Source: Pseudomaricurvus albidus (GTDB taxonomy: Bacteria; Pseudomonadota; Gammaproteobacteria; Pseudomonadales; Cellvibrionaceae). From it: a DNA stretch of 64,000 bases. Position 1 is the stretch's first letter. Each line of letters begins with the position of its first letter. The DNA lies in the NCBI RefSeq assembly GCF_018863235.1, contig NZ_JAHKRS010000004.1, positions 280,184 to 344,183 on the forward strand, in the 5' to 3' direction. This document shows positions 8,950 to 16,989 of this stretch, piece after piece. The translations under genes were made by a program, and so were the position numbers. Below the pieces are notes generated by a model. That model was not told the origin of the DNA, searched no databases, and saw only the letters and a program-made list of their open reading frames with translations.

Positions 8950-9268
8950 CGAGGGTTCCCGTTCTATAGAGTGGTCAAAAAGGAGTAATAAACAGGTGGC
9001 TATTCTCCCACATGCGGGGTGTCCAGGCCAATATGTGCTTGATATTCCTGATCATTCTTTCTTTTCTGGAAGTAAGGGGCCTGCAAGGCTAAGCTGGTGC
9101 ATAATAAAGCGGCCAGAACAAAGAATGACCAATTGAGCCATGTTTATGAAAAGGCTCGGCTAAGTTACTGCATTTGTTGAACATTTTTTTGAAAAAAGCC
9201 GTTGACGAGGTAAGGGTGCATGGGTAATATGCGCACCTCTTCAGCGGCAACAGCCACTTAAGACAAGT
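8950..9268. other. Intergenic region upstream of folD and the tRNA operon
   Basis: About 320 bases. The right end holds the tRNA operon promoter listed separately; the left end should hold the folD promoter, which I cannot place. No further gene is evident. Confidence 0.5.
9202..9230 (+). promoter_or_regulatory. tRNA operon promoter with GC-rich discriminator
   Basis: A -35 TTGACG (9202-9207) and a -10 TAATAT (9225-9230) are separated by 17 bases. GCGCACC follows directly after the -10. A GC-rich discriminator is typical of stable-RNA promoters under stringent control. The tRNA-Pro gene begins 39 bases downstream. Confidence 0.75.
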
Positions 9269-9345
<77 letters not shown>

Positions 9346-9432
9346 CTATTTCAAAGTTCGAGCCTAGTCTAGGCTGCCTTTACAGGCTTTGAGTCCAGGG
9401 CTCACCCAAATTGCCCCTCGGCAATAAACAGT

Positions 9433-9509
9433 GCGCCCGTAGCTCAGTTGGATAGAGCATCCGCCTTCTAAGCGGATGGTCGCAGGTTCGAATCCTGCCG
9501 GGCGCGCCA
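9433..9509 (+). tRNA. tRNA-Arg (TCT)
   Basis: A 77-base cloverleaf beginning GCGCCCGTAGCTCAG. The anticodon loop CTTCTAA gives anticodon TCT, reading AGA/AGG. Acceptor GCGCCCG pairs with CGGGCGC; CCA is encoded. It is the second gene of the tRNA transcript. Confidence 0.97.
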
Positions 9510-9562
9510 TCTTCGCGCAGGCAGGTCTGACATTAACCAGGTGTCAGAAGGCAACGATCAAT

Positions 9563-9639
9563 GGTGGGCGTAGCTCAGTTGGTAGAGCCCTGGATTGTGA
9601 TTCCAGTCGTCGTGGGTTCAAGTCCCATCGTCCACCCCA
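9563..9639 (+). tRNA. tRNA-His (GTG)
   Basis: A cloverleaf with the extra G-1 typical of tRNA-His (GGTGGGCGTAGCTCAG), anticodon loop TTGTGAT (anticodon GTG) and an encoded CCA. It is the last gene of the tRNA transcript and is followed by a strong terminator. Confidence 0.97.
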
Positions 9640-9644
9640 TCTTA

Positions 9645-9673
9645 AAAGCCCCCAAATTTGGGGGCTTTTTTCG
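9645..9673. terminator. Bidirectional terminator, tRNA operon / glpK
   Basis: AAAAGCCCCCAAATTTGGGGGCTTTTTT is a perfect inverted repeat with T runs on both strands. It can end the rightward tRNA transcript and the leftward glpK transcript, which converge here. Confidence 0.9.
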
Positions 9674-9698
9674 TTTTGGGGTATCTGTTCTGCCCATC

Positions 9699-11183
9699 TC
9701 AGTGAGATGTGACCCTCCGTACCGCATCAAGCCAGCCTTGGTACAGCTTTTCCCTTGTAGCCTCTTTCATTTCGGGGCTGAATTTCTGTTCACAGGCCCA
9801 GAGTTTCTGAATTTGCTCTAAAGAGCAGAATATCCCGCTGTGCAAGCCAGCCAGATAGGCGGCTCCCAGTGCTGTGGTTTCAGTGATTTGGGGCCGCTCT
9901 ACATCGGTGTTCAACAGATTGGCCAGAAATTGCACCAGCCAGTTGTTTTGAACCATGCCGCCGTCTACCCGCAATGTTGAGGGCAGGCTAGCGCCGTCAG
10001 CTGCCATGGCTTCGAGAAGATCCCGGGTTTGGTAGCAGACGGACCTGAGGCCTGCAGCAACGATCTCCTTAATGCCTGTGTCGCGAGTCAGCCCGGTAAT
10101 GGCGCCTCGTGCATTAGGATCCCAATAGGGGGCTCCCAGGCCGGTAAAGGCTGGTACCAGATAAACACCGGATTTTTGATCGGCACTCTCTGCCAAGGCT
10201 TCCGATTGAGAGGCGTGATCGATAAGTTGCAGGCCGTCGCGCAACCATTGAATGGCCGCTCCGGCTATGAAAATACTGCCTTCAATGGCATAGGTGACAT
10301 CACCGTTAAGGCGATAGCCAATGGTCGTGAGCAGGCGGTTTTCCGATTGCACGGCAGTTTTGCCGGTGTTGAGAATCATAAAGCAGCCCGTGCCATAGGT
10401 GCTTTTCGCCATGCCGGGCTTGAAGCAGGCCTGACCGATCAGTGCCGCTTGTTGGTCTCCTGCAATTCCTGTGATGGGAATCTCGGCTCCCAGTAATTCG
10501 GGAAGGGTGGAGCCAAAGTCTGCACTGCAATCACAAACTTCAGGCAGCATGGATTTGGGGATAGAAAACAGGTCAAGCAGGTCGTTGTCCCACTGCTGCT
10601 CATGGATATTGAACAGCATGGTGCGCGATGCATTTGTGGCATCGGTTTTATGGCTTTTGCCGCCAGACAGACGCCACAAGAGAAAGCTGTCTATGGTGCC
10701 AAACAGCAACTCGCCTTGCTGAGCTTTTTCTTTGGCGCCTTCTATGTTTTCCAGAATCCAATGGATTTTTGTGGCCGAAAAGTAAGGGTCGATCAGCAGG
10801 CCGGTTTTACCCGCGATGATTGGTTCCCGGCCCTGTTGTCTCAATGTCTCACAGGTCTCGGCTGTTCGACGATCTTGCCAGACAATGGCGTTGTAAATTG
10901 GCTTGCCGGTATTCTTATCCCAGACAACTGTGGTTTCCCGCTGGTTGGTGATGCCAATACAGGTTATATCGAAAGCGTTTAGTCGCGCCTGCCGTATGGC
11001 TTGTTGGCATACCTCAAGGGTAGTTTGCCAGATAGTTTCTGGGTCGTGTTCTACCCAGCCATCTTCAGGAAAGATCTGTTCGAACTCTTGCTGCGCTTGT
11101 TGGAGTGGAAGACCTTGTTCGTTGAAAATGATCGCTCTTGAACTGGTCGTGCCCTGATCGATCGAAAGAATGTATTTGGCCAT
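9699..11183 (-). CDS. glpK: Glycerol kinase
   Basis: A 494-residue FGGY-family kinase that phosphorylates glycerol to sn-glycerol-3-phosphate with ATP. The ATP-binding start [18 protein letters not shown], the [13 protein letters not shown] segment, [11 protein letters not shown] and the second FGGY signature ([16 protein letters not shown], then [15 protein letters not shown]) are all present. Length is typical. No glpF, glpD or glpR lies next to it, so it appears to be a stand-alone unit convergent with the tRNA operon. Confidence 0.96.
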   Translation of the reverse strand: MAKYILSIDQGTTSSRAIIFNEQGLPLQQAQQEFEQIFPEDGWVEHDPETIWQTTLEVCQQAIRQARLNAFDITCIGITNQRETTVVWDKNTGKPIYNAIVWQDRRTAETCETLRQQGREPIIAGKTGLLIDPYFSATKIHWILENIEGAKEKAQQGELLFGTIDSFLLWRLSGGKSHKTDATNASRTMLFNIHEQQWDNDLLDLFSIPKSMLPEVCDCSADFGSTLPELLGAEIPITGIAGDQQAALIGQACFKPGMAKSTYGTGCFMILNTGKTAVQSENRLLTTIGYRLNGDVTYAIEGSIFIAGAAIQWLRDGLQLIDHASQSEALAESADQKSGVYLVPAFTGLGAPYWDPNARGAITGLTRDTGIKEIVAAGLRSVCYQTRDLLEAMAADGASLPSTLRVDGGMVQNNWLVQFLANLLNTDVERPQITETTALGAAYLAGLHSGIFCSLEQIQKLWACEQKFSPEMKEATREKLYQGWLDAVRRVTSH

Positions 11184-11339
11184 AGGTCCGTCTTATTTAT
11201 TGCCGATAGTGATTGCATCACTGAAGTTTGGCATAGGACCACAGAATTAAAAAGTCGCTGAAAGATAATGACGGCAGTGTGTTGAGTGGCTTGGAATTTT
11301 ATTGGGCAATCTGAAGGGGGGTAGTTCTATATTGTAAAG

Positions 11340-11363
11340 GTCGACTCTGTTGCCAGAGCCGAC
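11340..11363 (-). terminator. Hairpin after the hibernation-factor gene
   Basis: Leftward, GTCGGCTCTG-GCAA-CAGAGTCGAC forms a ten-base stem (one G-T pair) closed by a GNRA-type tetraloop, 34 bases past the gene's stop. The following T run is weak, so termination is uncertain; it could be an RNA-stability element. Confidence 0.4.
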
Positions 11364-11396
11364 TTCCGAGTTTGACTTCTAAATATTAATATTGAA

Positions 11397-11765
11397 TTAG
11401 TGAAGTTCGTTGTCTTCAGGGGATTCAACCAGATCCAGAATATTTTTGCCGGATGGTTTGCTGTTTTGTTTGGCGGTAACCTCTTTAAGCTTTCTTTCGG
11501 CCGCTTTGAAAACATCTCTTACAGCGACATGAATAGAAGTGTCGTCCTGATGCAGCGTGAAGGAATTGCCTTTGACTCCCAGTTCGATCTGAGCGCGATA
11601 GAGTTTACCTTTATGTTTGTGTTGGTGCGGACTGTCTAACACAACCCGGCTACTCTGAATTTGCGAGGAGATCCGATTAAGCTTTTTGAGCTTTTTGTCG
11701 ATGGTGCTGGTGAGTGCTTGAGAGGCGTCCAGGTCACGGTAAACGACATTATTCATGTTGTGCAT
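11397..11765 (-). CDS. HPF/RaiA-family ribosome-associated protein
   Basis: A 122-residue protein of the ribosome hibernation-promoting/RaiA family, which bind the 30S decoding region and silence or pair ribosomes in slow growth. Family features are the Asp/Lys-rich first helix (DASQALTSTIDKKLKKLNR), the strand-rich middle (YRAQIELGVKGNSFTLHQDD) and the second helix (VAVRDVFKAAERKLKEV). There is no long C-terminal dimerisation domain, so it is a short form. GGAG lies nine bases before the ATG at 11763-11765. The leader has repeats and a hairpin, listed separately. Confidence 0.85.
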   Translation of the reverse strand: MHNMNNVVYRDLDASQALTSTIDKKLKKLNRISSQIQSSRVVLDSPHQHKHKGKLYRAQIELGVKGNSFTLHQDDTSIHVAVRDVFKAAERKLKEVTAKQNSKPSGKNILDLVESPEDNELH

Positions 11766-11793
11766 AATTAGTAGCTCCTATGGATCTAGAGAA

Positions 11794-11828
11794 GTTCTAG
11801 CTAAGGCTAGAAGTGTTCTTGCTAAGGC
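11794..11828 (-). repeat. Direct repeat and hairpin in the hibernation-factor leader
   Basis: Two 14-base copies of GTTCT(A/T)GCTAAGGC lie at 11794-11807 and 11815-11828, 21 bases apart. The first overlaps an inverted repeat, TTCTAGC-TAAG-GCTAGAA (11795-11812). Both are between the predicted promoter and the ribosome binding site, so they would be in the transcript leader. Confidence 0.65.
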
Positions 11829-11844
11829 GGCCACCTTTGAAATT

Positions 11845-11873
11845 TATATTGCCTCTGGCAGTTTTAAATTCAA
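11845..11873 (-). promoter_or_regulatory. Predicted promoter of the hibernation-factor gene
   Basis: On the leftward strand, TTGAAT (11868-11873) and AATATA (11845-11850) are 17 bases apart. Transcription would begin near 11838, leaving a leader of about 70 bases. Confidence 0.45.
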
Positions 11874-12039
11874 GTGTTTTTTTGTAATAAAATGCGAAGA
11901 ATCAAATAAAATTCGAAATAGCCGAAAATGTCTTGGCGGTTCAGATACACCGTGCTAGATTTATTCGGATAATCTCTTCAAGATTCCCTTCATATACGGC
12001 CGTGAACCCGATTTCACGCCTGATTTCATTAGTCCCTGC

Positions 12040-12471
12040 CTATTCAACTTTCACGGTCAGAACATCACAGGGCGCGTGCTTGAGAACGCTATTGGAGGTT
12101 GATCCAAGCAGTAATTGCAGTCCGGACCGGCCATGGCTACCGACGACAATCAGATCACATGATAATTGTGTGGCCAGTTTGTGAATGGCCTCAGAGGGTT
12201 GCCCAAACTCGATGTGCCCTTGAGAGGCAGGAATTTCATGCTTTTCCAGAATGGCTCTGAACTCGGGATAGACCTTTTGTCTGATTTGAGCTTCTGTGGT
12301 TGGAAGATTGCTGCCAGTCAGTTCACCGTATCCGGTGATGGGGTGCTCGCAGGTGTGTATGACTTGTAGCTTGCTGGTTTGGCCGCCGGCTTGTGAGATT
12401 GCCATTTTCAGAATCCTGGAGCTGTTGGCATCCAGGTCAATGGCACAGAGTATATTTTGGTAGCAGGACAC
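12040..12471 (-). CDS. Universal stress protein, UspA family
   Basis: A 143-residue single-domain Usp. It begins MSCYQNILCAIDLD, has the typical Asp of the nucleotide pocket, and carries the ATP-binding signature VVGSHGRSGLQLLLGSTSNS, matching G-x2-G-x9-G-(S/T). The end, KHAPCDVLTVKVE, is standard. These proteins promote survival under starvation or envelope stress. The start is a GTG at 12469-12471, six bases after GGGAG. It is transcribed the same way as the hibernation-factor gene, which fits a shared stress role. Confidence 0.92.
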   Translation of the reverse strand: MSCYQNILCAIDLDANSSRILKMAISQAGGQTSKLQVIHTCEHPITGYGELTGSNLPTTEAQIRQKVYPEFRAILEKHEIPASQGHIEFGQPSEAIHKLATQLSCDLIVVGSHGRSGLQLLLGSTSNSVLKHAPCDVLTVKVE

Positions 12472-12677
12472 TGATATCTCCCTGAGGCAAAAAAATAATG
12501 TATGTCTGGTCTAAGTTTACTTTATTTGGTTGTTTTTTGCCCCGCAATGAGAGGGGATTCTCTTGTAATTCAAGGGGTTGCTCGGTACAGTGAAACTTAC
12601 TTGAAACCCGCATTCTAAAGGCTTTTTGTTTTTCAGGATGTTACGGAAGACAACCCAATATCCAAGATGTACAGAAA

Positions 12678-13754
12678 ATGATCAAACAGTTAGTCCTATC
12701 AGCCCTTATTTTATCGTCTTCACAATCTATCTTAGCTGGAACCGTCAGTCAGGAAGAAGACAAGCTTGACCGTTTCTACCAGGCGTTCGAAAACCGCTCA
12801 TCAGAGCTGGAAGATATTGAAAACGAGCTTTTTGGTTACGACTATAAACTTGAGCGCGCCCAGAAAGATTTACAAACCGCACAGAAGGAGTTGGCTGCCG
12901 CCGAACAGGAGCACGCAAAGTCCAAGCGCGATCTTGCTGCGAATAACTCCGAAGATAATCAGCGAGCCTTCAACTTATCTGAGCATGCTTTGAAAATGTC
13001 TGAGCGCGGTGTGCGTACCCGTACCCGACGTCTTGAGCGTGTTCAGGAGTCCATGAAAGAGTTACAGGAGACTCAAGCCCGATTGCAGGCGCAGGTGGCA
13101 GATTCTCAAAAGCGTATTGAGGTTCAGGAGCGTGAAGTCGCAGCAGCAAAGAGAATGGCCAAAATCCGTCTGGCCCAGGCTGATAAGGCGCGCGCAGAAG
13201 CTGAGCGACGTATGGCTGAAGAAAAGCGTCAGGCTGAGGCTGCTAAACGTGCAGCTGCAGCTATGCCGGTAATCGAGCCGCCAGCCACTTCTCAGCCAGC
13301 AGTTGCAGAGGTTGCGGCTGCCGGCCAAAACGAGTCTTCAGCCACCATTGTCGAAGAGCCAGTTGCGTCAGCAGTTGAAGAAGATTTCAGCGATTCTGAG
13401 AAGGAAGAACTGAGTGAGCTTGATAAAGAGGCACTCGAGTACGCGCAAAAAGAAGTTGCCCGGCTGGAAAAATTGCTGTCTTCTTCGAGTGCAGGTCGTC
13501 CGACCTTTCGTTATTTGGCCCTGGAAGGAAATAAAATAGACGCTGCCAGTTTTGAGTTTCTGGGAGGTGACCAGTACCGCGTTGACTCTGTAGTTACTAA
13601 AGGCCGTCAAATTTTTGAAGTTGGTCGTCACAAGTTCCGTCGCACCATTCCTGCATCAGATGATGGTGCAGAGTATGTGTTTATCTACGATGCCAAACGA
13701 CTGTCCCGCCCGCGCCTGGTGATGTTCAAAAAGTCTCTGATCGGCGATTTCTAA
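12678..13754 (+). CDS. Exported coiled-coil protein of unknown function
   Basis: A 358-residue protein I cannot assign. Residues 1-21 form a signal peptide (MIKQLVLSALILSSSQSILA). Residues about 30-200 are a long charged helix with coiled-coil heptads rich in Glu, Lys, Arg and Ala (for example RAEAERRMAEEKRQAEAAKR). An Ala/Pro/Val-rich linker follows, then a short acidic helix (about 235-270) and a compact beta-rich end domain (about 275-358). The end domain (TFRYLALEGNKIDAASFEFL) may be the functional part. The layout suggests a periplasmic spacer-plus-head protein. No strong ribosome binding site precedes the ATG. Neighbours give no functional hint. Confidence 0.8.
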   Translation: MIKQLVLSALILSSSQSILAGTVSQEEDKLDRFYQAFENRSSELEDIENELFGYDYKLERAQKDLQTAQKELAAAEQEHAKSKRDLAANNSEDNQRAFNLSEHALKMSERGVRTRTRRLERVQESMKELQETQARLQAQVADSQKRIEVQEREVAAAKRMAKIRLAQADKARAEAERRMAEEKRQAEAAKRAAAAMPVIEPPATSQPAVAEVAAAGQNESSATIVEEPVASAVEEDFSDSEKEELSELDKEALEYAQKEVARLEKLLSSSSAGRPTFRYLALEGNKIDAASFEFLGGDQYRVDSVVTKGRQIFEVGRHKFRRTIPASDDGAEYVFIYDAKRLSRPRLVMFKKSLIGDF

Positions 13755-13775
13755 AAGCAATTTCAAACACCTTCG

Positions 13776-13822
13776 CACCCGGCTTGCCGGGTGAGCGACA
13801 GTCAGGCAATACTGGCTGTCGC
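13776..13822 (+). terminator. Tandem hairpins after the coiled-coil gene
   Basis: CACCCGGC-TT-GCCGGGTG (13776-13793) is followed at once by GCGACAG ... CTGTCGC (13795-13822) and a weak T-rich run (CTGTTCTCGTTT). Position between two same-direction genes suggests termination. Confidence 0.45.
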
Positions 13823-13902
13823 CTGTTCTCGTTTATACCATGCGCCTATTTCTCGCTGTGAAGCAAGCTCCTGCTAAACTGATCGGTGATTAAGGAGCAA
13901 TT

Positions 13903-14850
13903 ATGGTTACTCACCAAGGTACAACATCTATTGAGCATACCGATAAGGGGCGAGTCCTTATCACGGGCGGCACCGGATTTATCGGTCGTGTTCTGGTATC
14001 GCATTTGGCAGATGCTGGCTACGAATGCTGGGTTCTGAGTCGTCAGCCAGGTGGTGGAGCTGGGGCAAACAGTAAAGCTCACTATGTGAATTCCCTGACG
14101 GCGCTTCCCAATCCCTTGCCGAAGCTGGTTATTAATCTGGCTGGAGAGGGGATTGCTGACAAGCGTTGGAGCTCCCGACGCAAGGCAGAGCTTAAAGATA
14201 GCAGAATTGGGCTAACCCGGACCCTGGTTGAGTATTACGGGCAGCAGGATCAGGCCCCCAAGCGTGTAATTTCTGGCTCGGCAGTCGGGTTTTATGGGGC
14301 GCACGATGATGAGTTGCTGAATGAGGAGGGCCGAAGCCACCCTGGTTTTGCCTATGATCTATGCAAAGGCTGGGAAGAGGAGGCTACCCGGTTTGTTGCA
14401 TTAGGCTCTGTGGTTTGCTGTTTGCGAATCGGTGTTGTCTTAGGGGCTGATGGCGGAATGGTCGAGAAGCTGAAAAAACCATTCTCTATGGGGGTTGGTG
14501 GTCAAATAGGCCACGGCAGGCAGTGGATGAGCTGGATCCATCGCCAGGATCTGGTTCGCCTGATACTGTTCGTGCTGGAGCACGAAACCTTGCATGGGCC
14601 CATCAATGCAGTATCCCCCAATGCCGTAACAAATGCGGAATTCACACGACAGTTCGCGGCACAGCTGAGGAGGCCTGCGTTGTTACCCATGCCATCCATG
14701 GCGGTTAAGTTACTGTTTGGCCAAATGGGGGAGGAGTTGCTCCTCAGCGGTCAGCGGGTTGTACCTGAACAGATTGTGCGCAGCGGTTTTGAGTTTTCCT
14801 ACCCTGATCTCGAGTCTGCACTAAAGCAATGTCTGCAAACTGGTGTATGA
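13903..14850 (+). CDS. TIGR01777-family epimerase-like protein
   Basis: A 315-residue atypical short-chain dehydrogenase of the YfcH/SulA-like TIGR01777 family. The NAD(P) site RVLITGGTGFIGRVL is near residue 18. NLAGEGIADKRWSSRRKAEL near 80 and the SGSAVGFYGAHDDELLNE stretch near 120 are family hallmarks; the usual YxxxK pair is altered. A C-terminal DUF1731-like part (ALLPMPSMAVKLLFGQMGEE) is present. The reaction is unknown. AAGGAG stands five bases before the ATG. Confidence 0.88.
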   Translation: MVTHQGTTSIEHTDKGRVLITGGTGFIGRVLVSHLADAGYECWVLSRQPGGGAGANSKAHYVNSLTALPNPLPKLVINLAGEGIADKRWSSRRKAELKDSRIGLTRTLVEYYGQQDQAPKRVISGSAVGFYGAHDDELLNEEGRSHPGFAYDLCKGWEEEATRFVALGSVVCCLRIGVVLGADGGMVEKLKKPFSMGVGGQIGHGRQWMSWIHRQDLVRLILFVLEHETLHGPINAVSPNAVTNAEFTRQFAAQLRRPALLPMPSMAVKLLFGQMGEELLLSGQRVVPEQIVRSGFEFSYPDLESALKQCLQTGV

Positions 14851-14867
14851 TCTGCCATCACAAGTTC

Positions 14868-14940
14868 ATTGACGCTTAATGCGTCCGATGTAACAACCCC
14901 GCCTGGGATTAAAGCGGGGACAATTAATTGACGCTAAATG
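14868..14940 (+). repeat. Paired ATTGACGCT(T/A)AATG repeats before modB
   Basis: Two 14-base copies differing at one base lie at 14868-14881 and 14927-14940. The first is part of a dyad, GACGC-TTAAT-GCGTC (14871-14885). Between them, CCCCGC ... GCGGGG can form a stem. Position upstream of modBC suggests an operator, but it does not look like a ModE box. Confidence 0.45.
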
Positions 14941-14992
14941 GTATTTGATCGGAAACGTATGAAGCGGCGCGGAATCTTTGTGGGAAAGCGGG

Positions 14993-15685
14993 ATGTTTTC
15001 TGAGGCTGATCTTGCTGCAATTGGATTAACCCTGCGCCTTGCGACCACGGTTACCCTTTGCCTTATGGTTATCGGTACTCCCATAGCCTGGTGGCTGGCT
15101 CGCAGGGATTCCTGGTGGAGGGGCATCGTTGGCGCGGTGGTGGCGTTGCCGCTGGTATTGCCGCCGACGGTATTGGGTTTTTACTTTCTGATCGCTATGG
15201 GCCCCCAAGGGTGGCTGGGTGAGCTGACCCAGTTTCTGGGACTTGGAACCCTGGCATTCACGTTTCAGGGGCTGGTTGTCGCATCAATCTTCTATTCCTT
15301 ACCCTTTGTCGTTCAACCGATACAGAATGCCATTGAGGCGCTGGGTGAGCGTCCTTTAGAAGTCGCGGCTACTTTACAGGCGGGGCCCTGGGATCGTTTT
15401 TTTACTGTCGTGTTGCCCATGGCCAAACCTGGTTTTATATCCGCAGCCATTCTGGGGTTTGCCCACACTGTCGGTGAGTTTGGCCTGGTTTTAATGATTG
15501 GTGGCAACATACCCGGTGAAACACAGGTGGTTTCGGTGCAAATTTACGACCACGTTGAGGCGTTGGATTATACCCATGCGCACAGTTTGTCGGGGGTGAT
15601 GGTCGTGTTCTCGTTTGCCGTATTGTTGGCTCTGTCCGTGTACCAGAGAAAGTTTGCCAAGTCCCGTATTGGGTATGGGATCTGA
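14993..15685 (+). CDS. modB: Molybdate ABC transporter permease
   Basis: A 230-residue inner-membrane permease with about five hydrophobic spans. It keeps the ModB pattern VVALPLVLPPTVLGFYFL and the coupling-helix EAA motif (EALGERPLEVAATLQAGPWD), followed by VVLPMAKPGFISAAILGFAH. It moves molybdate (or tungstate) with the ModC ATPase encoded next door. An ATG at 14993 aligns with the usual ModB start; an in-frame TTG 15 bases earlier is also possible. No periplasmic ModA gene is adjacent, which is unusual. Confidence 0.9.
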   Translation: MFSEADLAAIGLTLRLATTVTLCLMVIGTPIAWWLARRDSWWRGIVGAVVALPLVLPPTVLGFYFLIAMGPQGWLGELTQFLGLGTLAFTFQGLVVASIFYSLPFVVQPIQNAIEALGERPLEVAATLQAGPWDRFFTVVLPMAKPGFISAAILGFAHTVGEFGLVLMIGGNIPGETQVVSVQIYDHVEALDYTHAHSLSGVMVVFSFAVLLALSVYQRKFAKSRIGYGI

Positions 15686-15688
15686 CAA

Positions 15689-16813
15689 GTGACTGAAAAG
15701 ACCATCGACGCACAATTCTCTTTTAAGTACTCCGCCCGTGATAAAAACAGACCTGATACATTCTCTCTGGACATCGATGTCAGCCTGCCCATGAGCGGCG
15801 TAACGGCCATTTATGGGCACTCGGGCTCTGGCAAAACAACTCTGCTTCGGTGCATCGCCGGGCTGCAATCTTTTAACAAAAAAGCATGCTCAGAGGGATT
15901 TATTGCCAGGCTTCAGGTCGGCGGAGAGGTTTGGCAGGATCAGGAAAATTTATTGGCTCCACACAAGCGTTCCATAGGCTATGTCTTCCAGGAGGCTGGC
16001 TTGTTTCCGCATTTAACTGCCGAGCAGAACATTCAATACGGCATTCGAAGAATATCAGACAAGCCGTCTGCAGAGTTTTATAGCCATATCCTTTCGTTAA
16101 TGGGGATTCAAGCGCTAATGAGTCGATTGCCTGATCAGTTATCGGGCGGGGAGCGTCAAAGGGTGGCTATTGCGCGAGCGCTGCTGATTAAGCCAAAGCT
16201 GCTGCTGATGGATGAGCCACTGGCATCCCTGGACTCAGCCAGAAAAGAGGAAATTTTACCTTTTTTGGAATCCCTGAAAGAGGAGTCGAAAGTTCCGATT
16301 TTGTATGTCAGTCATTCTATGGAAGAGGTTTCAAGATTGGCTGACAATCTGGTCATGCTGGAGGATGGTAAGGTTGTCGCCGAGGGGAGGCTCAATGAGG
16401 TCTTGTCCAGGATTGATGTGCCACTACCTGCGTCAGAAGCTGGTATGGTTGTTGAGGCAGCGGTGGTGGAAAAGTCCTCCAGGTGGCACCTGTTGCGTGC
16501 TGAGTTTTCGGGCGGGGAGTTTTGGCTAAGGGATTCAGGCGAGCGTCTCGGTCAGTCAATACGGCTAAGGATTTTGGCCCGTGACGTCAGTTTGGCTAAA
16601 GAGTCACACGACGACTCCAGTATCCTGAACAGGCTGCCGGTGAAAGTGTTGGAAGTGGGGCAGGATACAGATCCAGCCATGTGCCTTGTGAGACTGGGAG
16701 CCGGTCAGACCCGGCTGCTTTCCAGAATCACAAGGTGTTCGGCGGAGCATTTACAGATAAAAACCGGTCAACGGTTATGGGCGCAAATCAAGTCTGTCGC
16801 GATTGTGCGCTAA
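15689..16813 (+). CDS. modC: Molybdate ABC transporter ATP-binding protein
   Basis: A 374-residue ATPase driving molybdate import. Visible parts are Walker A (GHSGSGKTTLLRC), signature LSGGERQRVAIARAL, Walker B (KLLLMDEPLASLD), the switch His in VSHSMEEV, and a C-terminal MOP-like molybdate-binding domain (about 290-374). The start is a GTG three bases after the modB stop, so translation is likely coupled. Length is typical of ModC. Whether this pair prefers molybdate or tungstate cannot be told. Confidence 0.93.
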   Translation: MTEKTIDAQFSFKYSARDKNRPDTFSLDIDVSLPMSGVTAIYGHSGSGKTTLLRCIAGLQSFNKKACSEGFIARLQVGGEVWQDQENLLAPHKRSIGYVFQEAGLFPHLTAEQNIQYGIRRISDKPSAEFYSHILSLMGIQALMSRLPDQLSGGERQRVAIARALLIKPKLLLMDEPLASLDSARKEEILPFLESLKEESKVPILYVSHSMEEVSRLADNLVMLEDGKVVAEGRLNEVLSRIDVPLPASEAGMVVEAAVVEKSSRWHLLRAEFSGGEFWLRDSGERLGQSIRLRILARDVSLAKESHDDSSILNRLPVKVLEVGQDTDPAMCLVRLGAGQTRLLSRITRCSAEHLQIKTGQRLWAQIKSVAIVR

Positions 16814-16865
16814 GCGCTTCGTTCCACACCACCTCAAAAAAATAATAAAAAAATAATTTAGGACC

Positions 16866-16893
16866 CTTGAAAAAAAACACTGAAGCCATATTT
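16866..16893 (+). promoter_or_regulatory. Sigma32-type heat-shock promoter of ibpA
   Basis: CTTGAAA (16866-16872) and CCATATTT (16886-16893) are 13 bases apart, close to the sigma32 consensus CTTGAAA and CCCATnT. Transcription would start near 16900, giving a leader of about 90 bases. Confidence 0.7.
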
Positions 16894-16931
16894 ATGAAGT
16901 AAGCCTGCTCATGAGAGGGGCTTAACGGAAT

Positions 16932-16985
16932 GGCCTGATCGCAGGATAGGCCGACAAATCACATATTGCTTCAATGTAAGGGTAT
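16932..16985 (+). promoter_or_regulatory. ROSE-type RNA thermometer in the ibpA leader
   Basis: The 3' hairpin pairs ATATTGCTT (16963-16971) with AAGGGTAT (16978-16985) around a CAATGT loop. Eight pairs form if the G at 16968 is bulged, exactly the TTGCT-with-bulged-G pattern of ROSE elements. The paired strand contains the ribosome binding site AAGGG (16978-16982). An upstream hairpin, GGCCT ... AGGCC (16932-16952), fits the multi-hairpin ROSE layout. Heating should open the site. Confidence 0.75.
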
Positions 16986-16989
16986 GATT

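Noticed and set aside
14851..14992. ModE box or molybdenum-cofactor riboswitch upstream of modB
   Set aside because: No TATATA-type ModE dyad and no recognisable riboswitch core; only the unassigned repeats are there.
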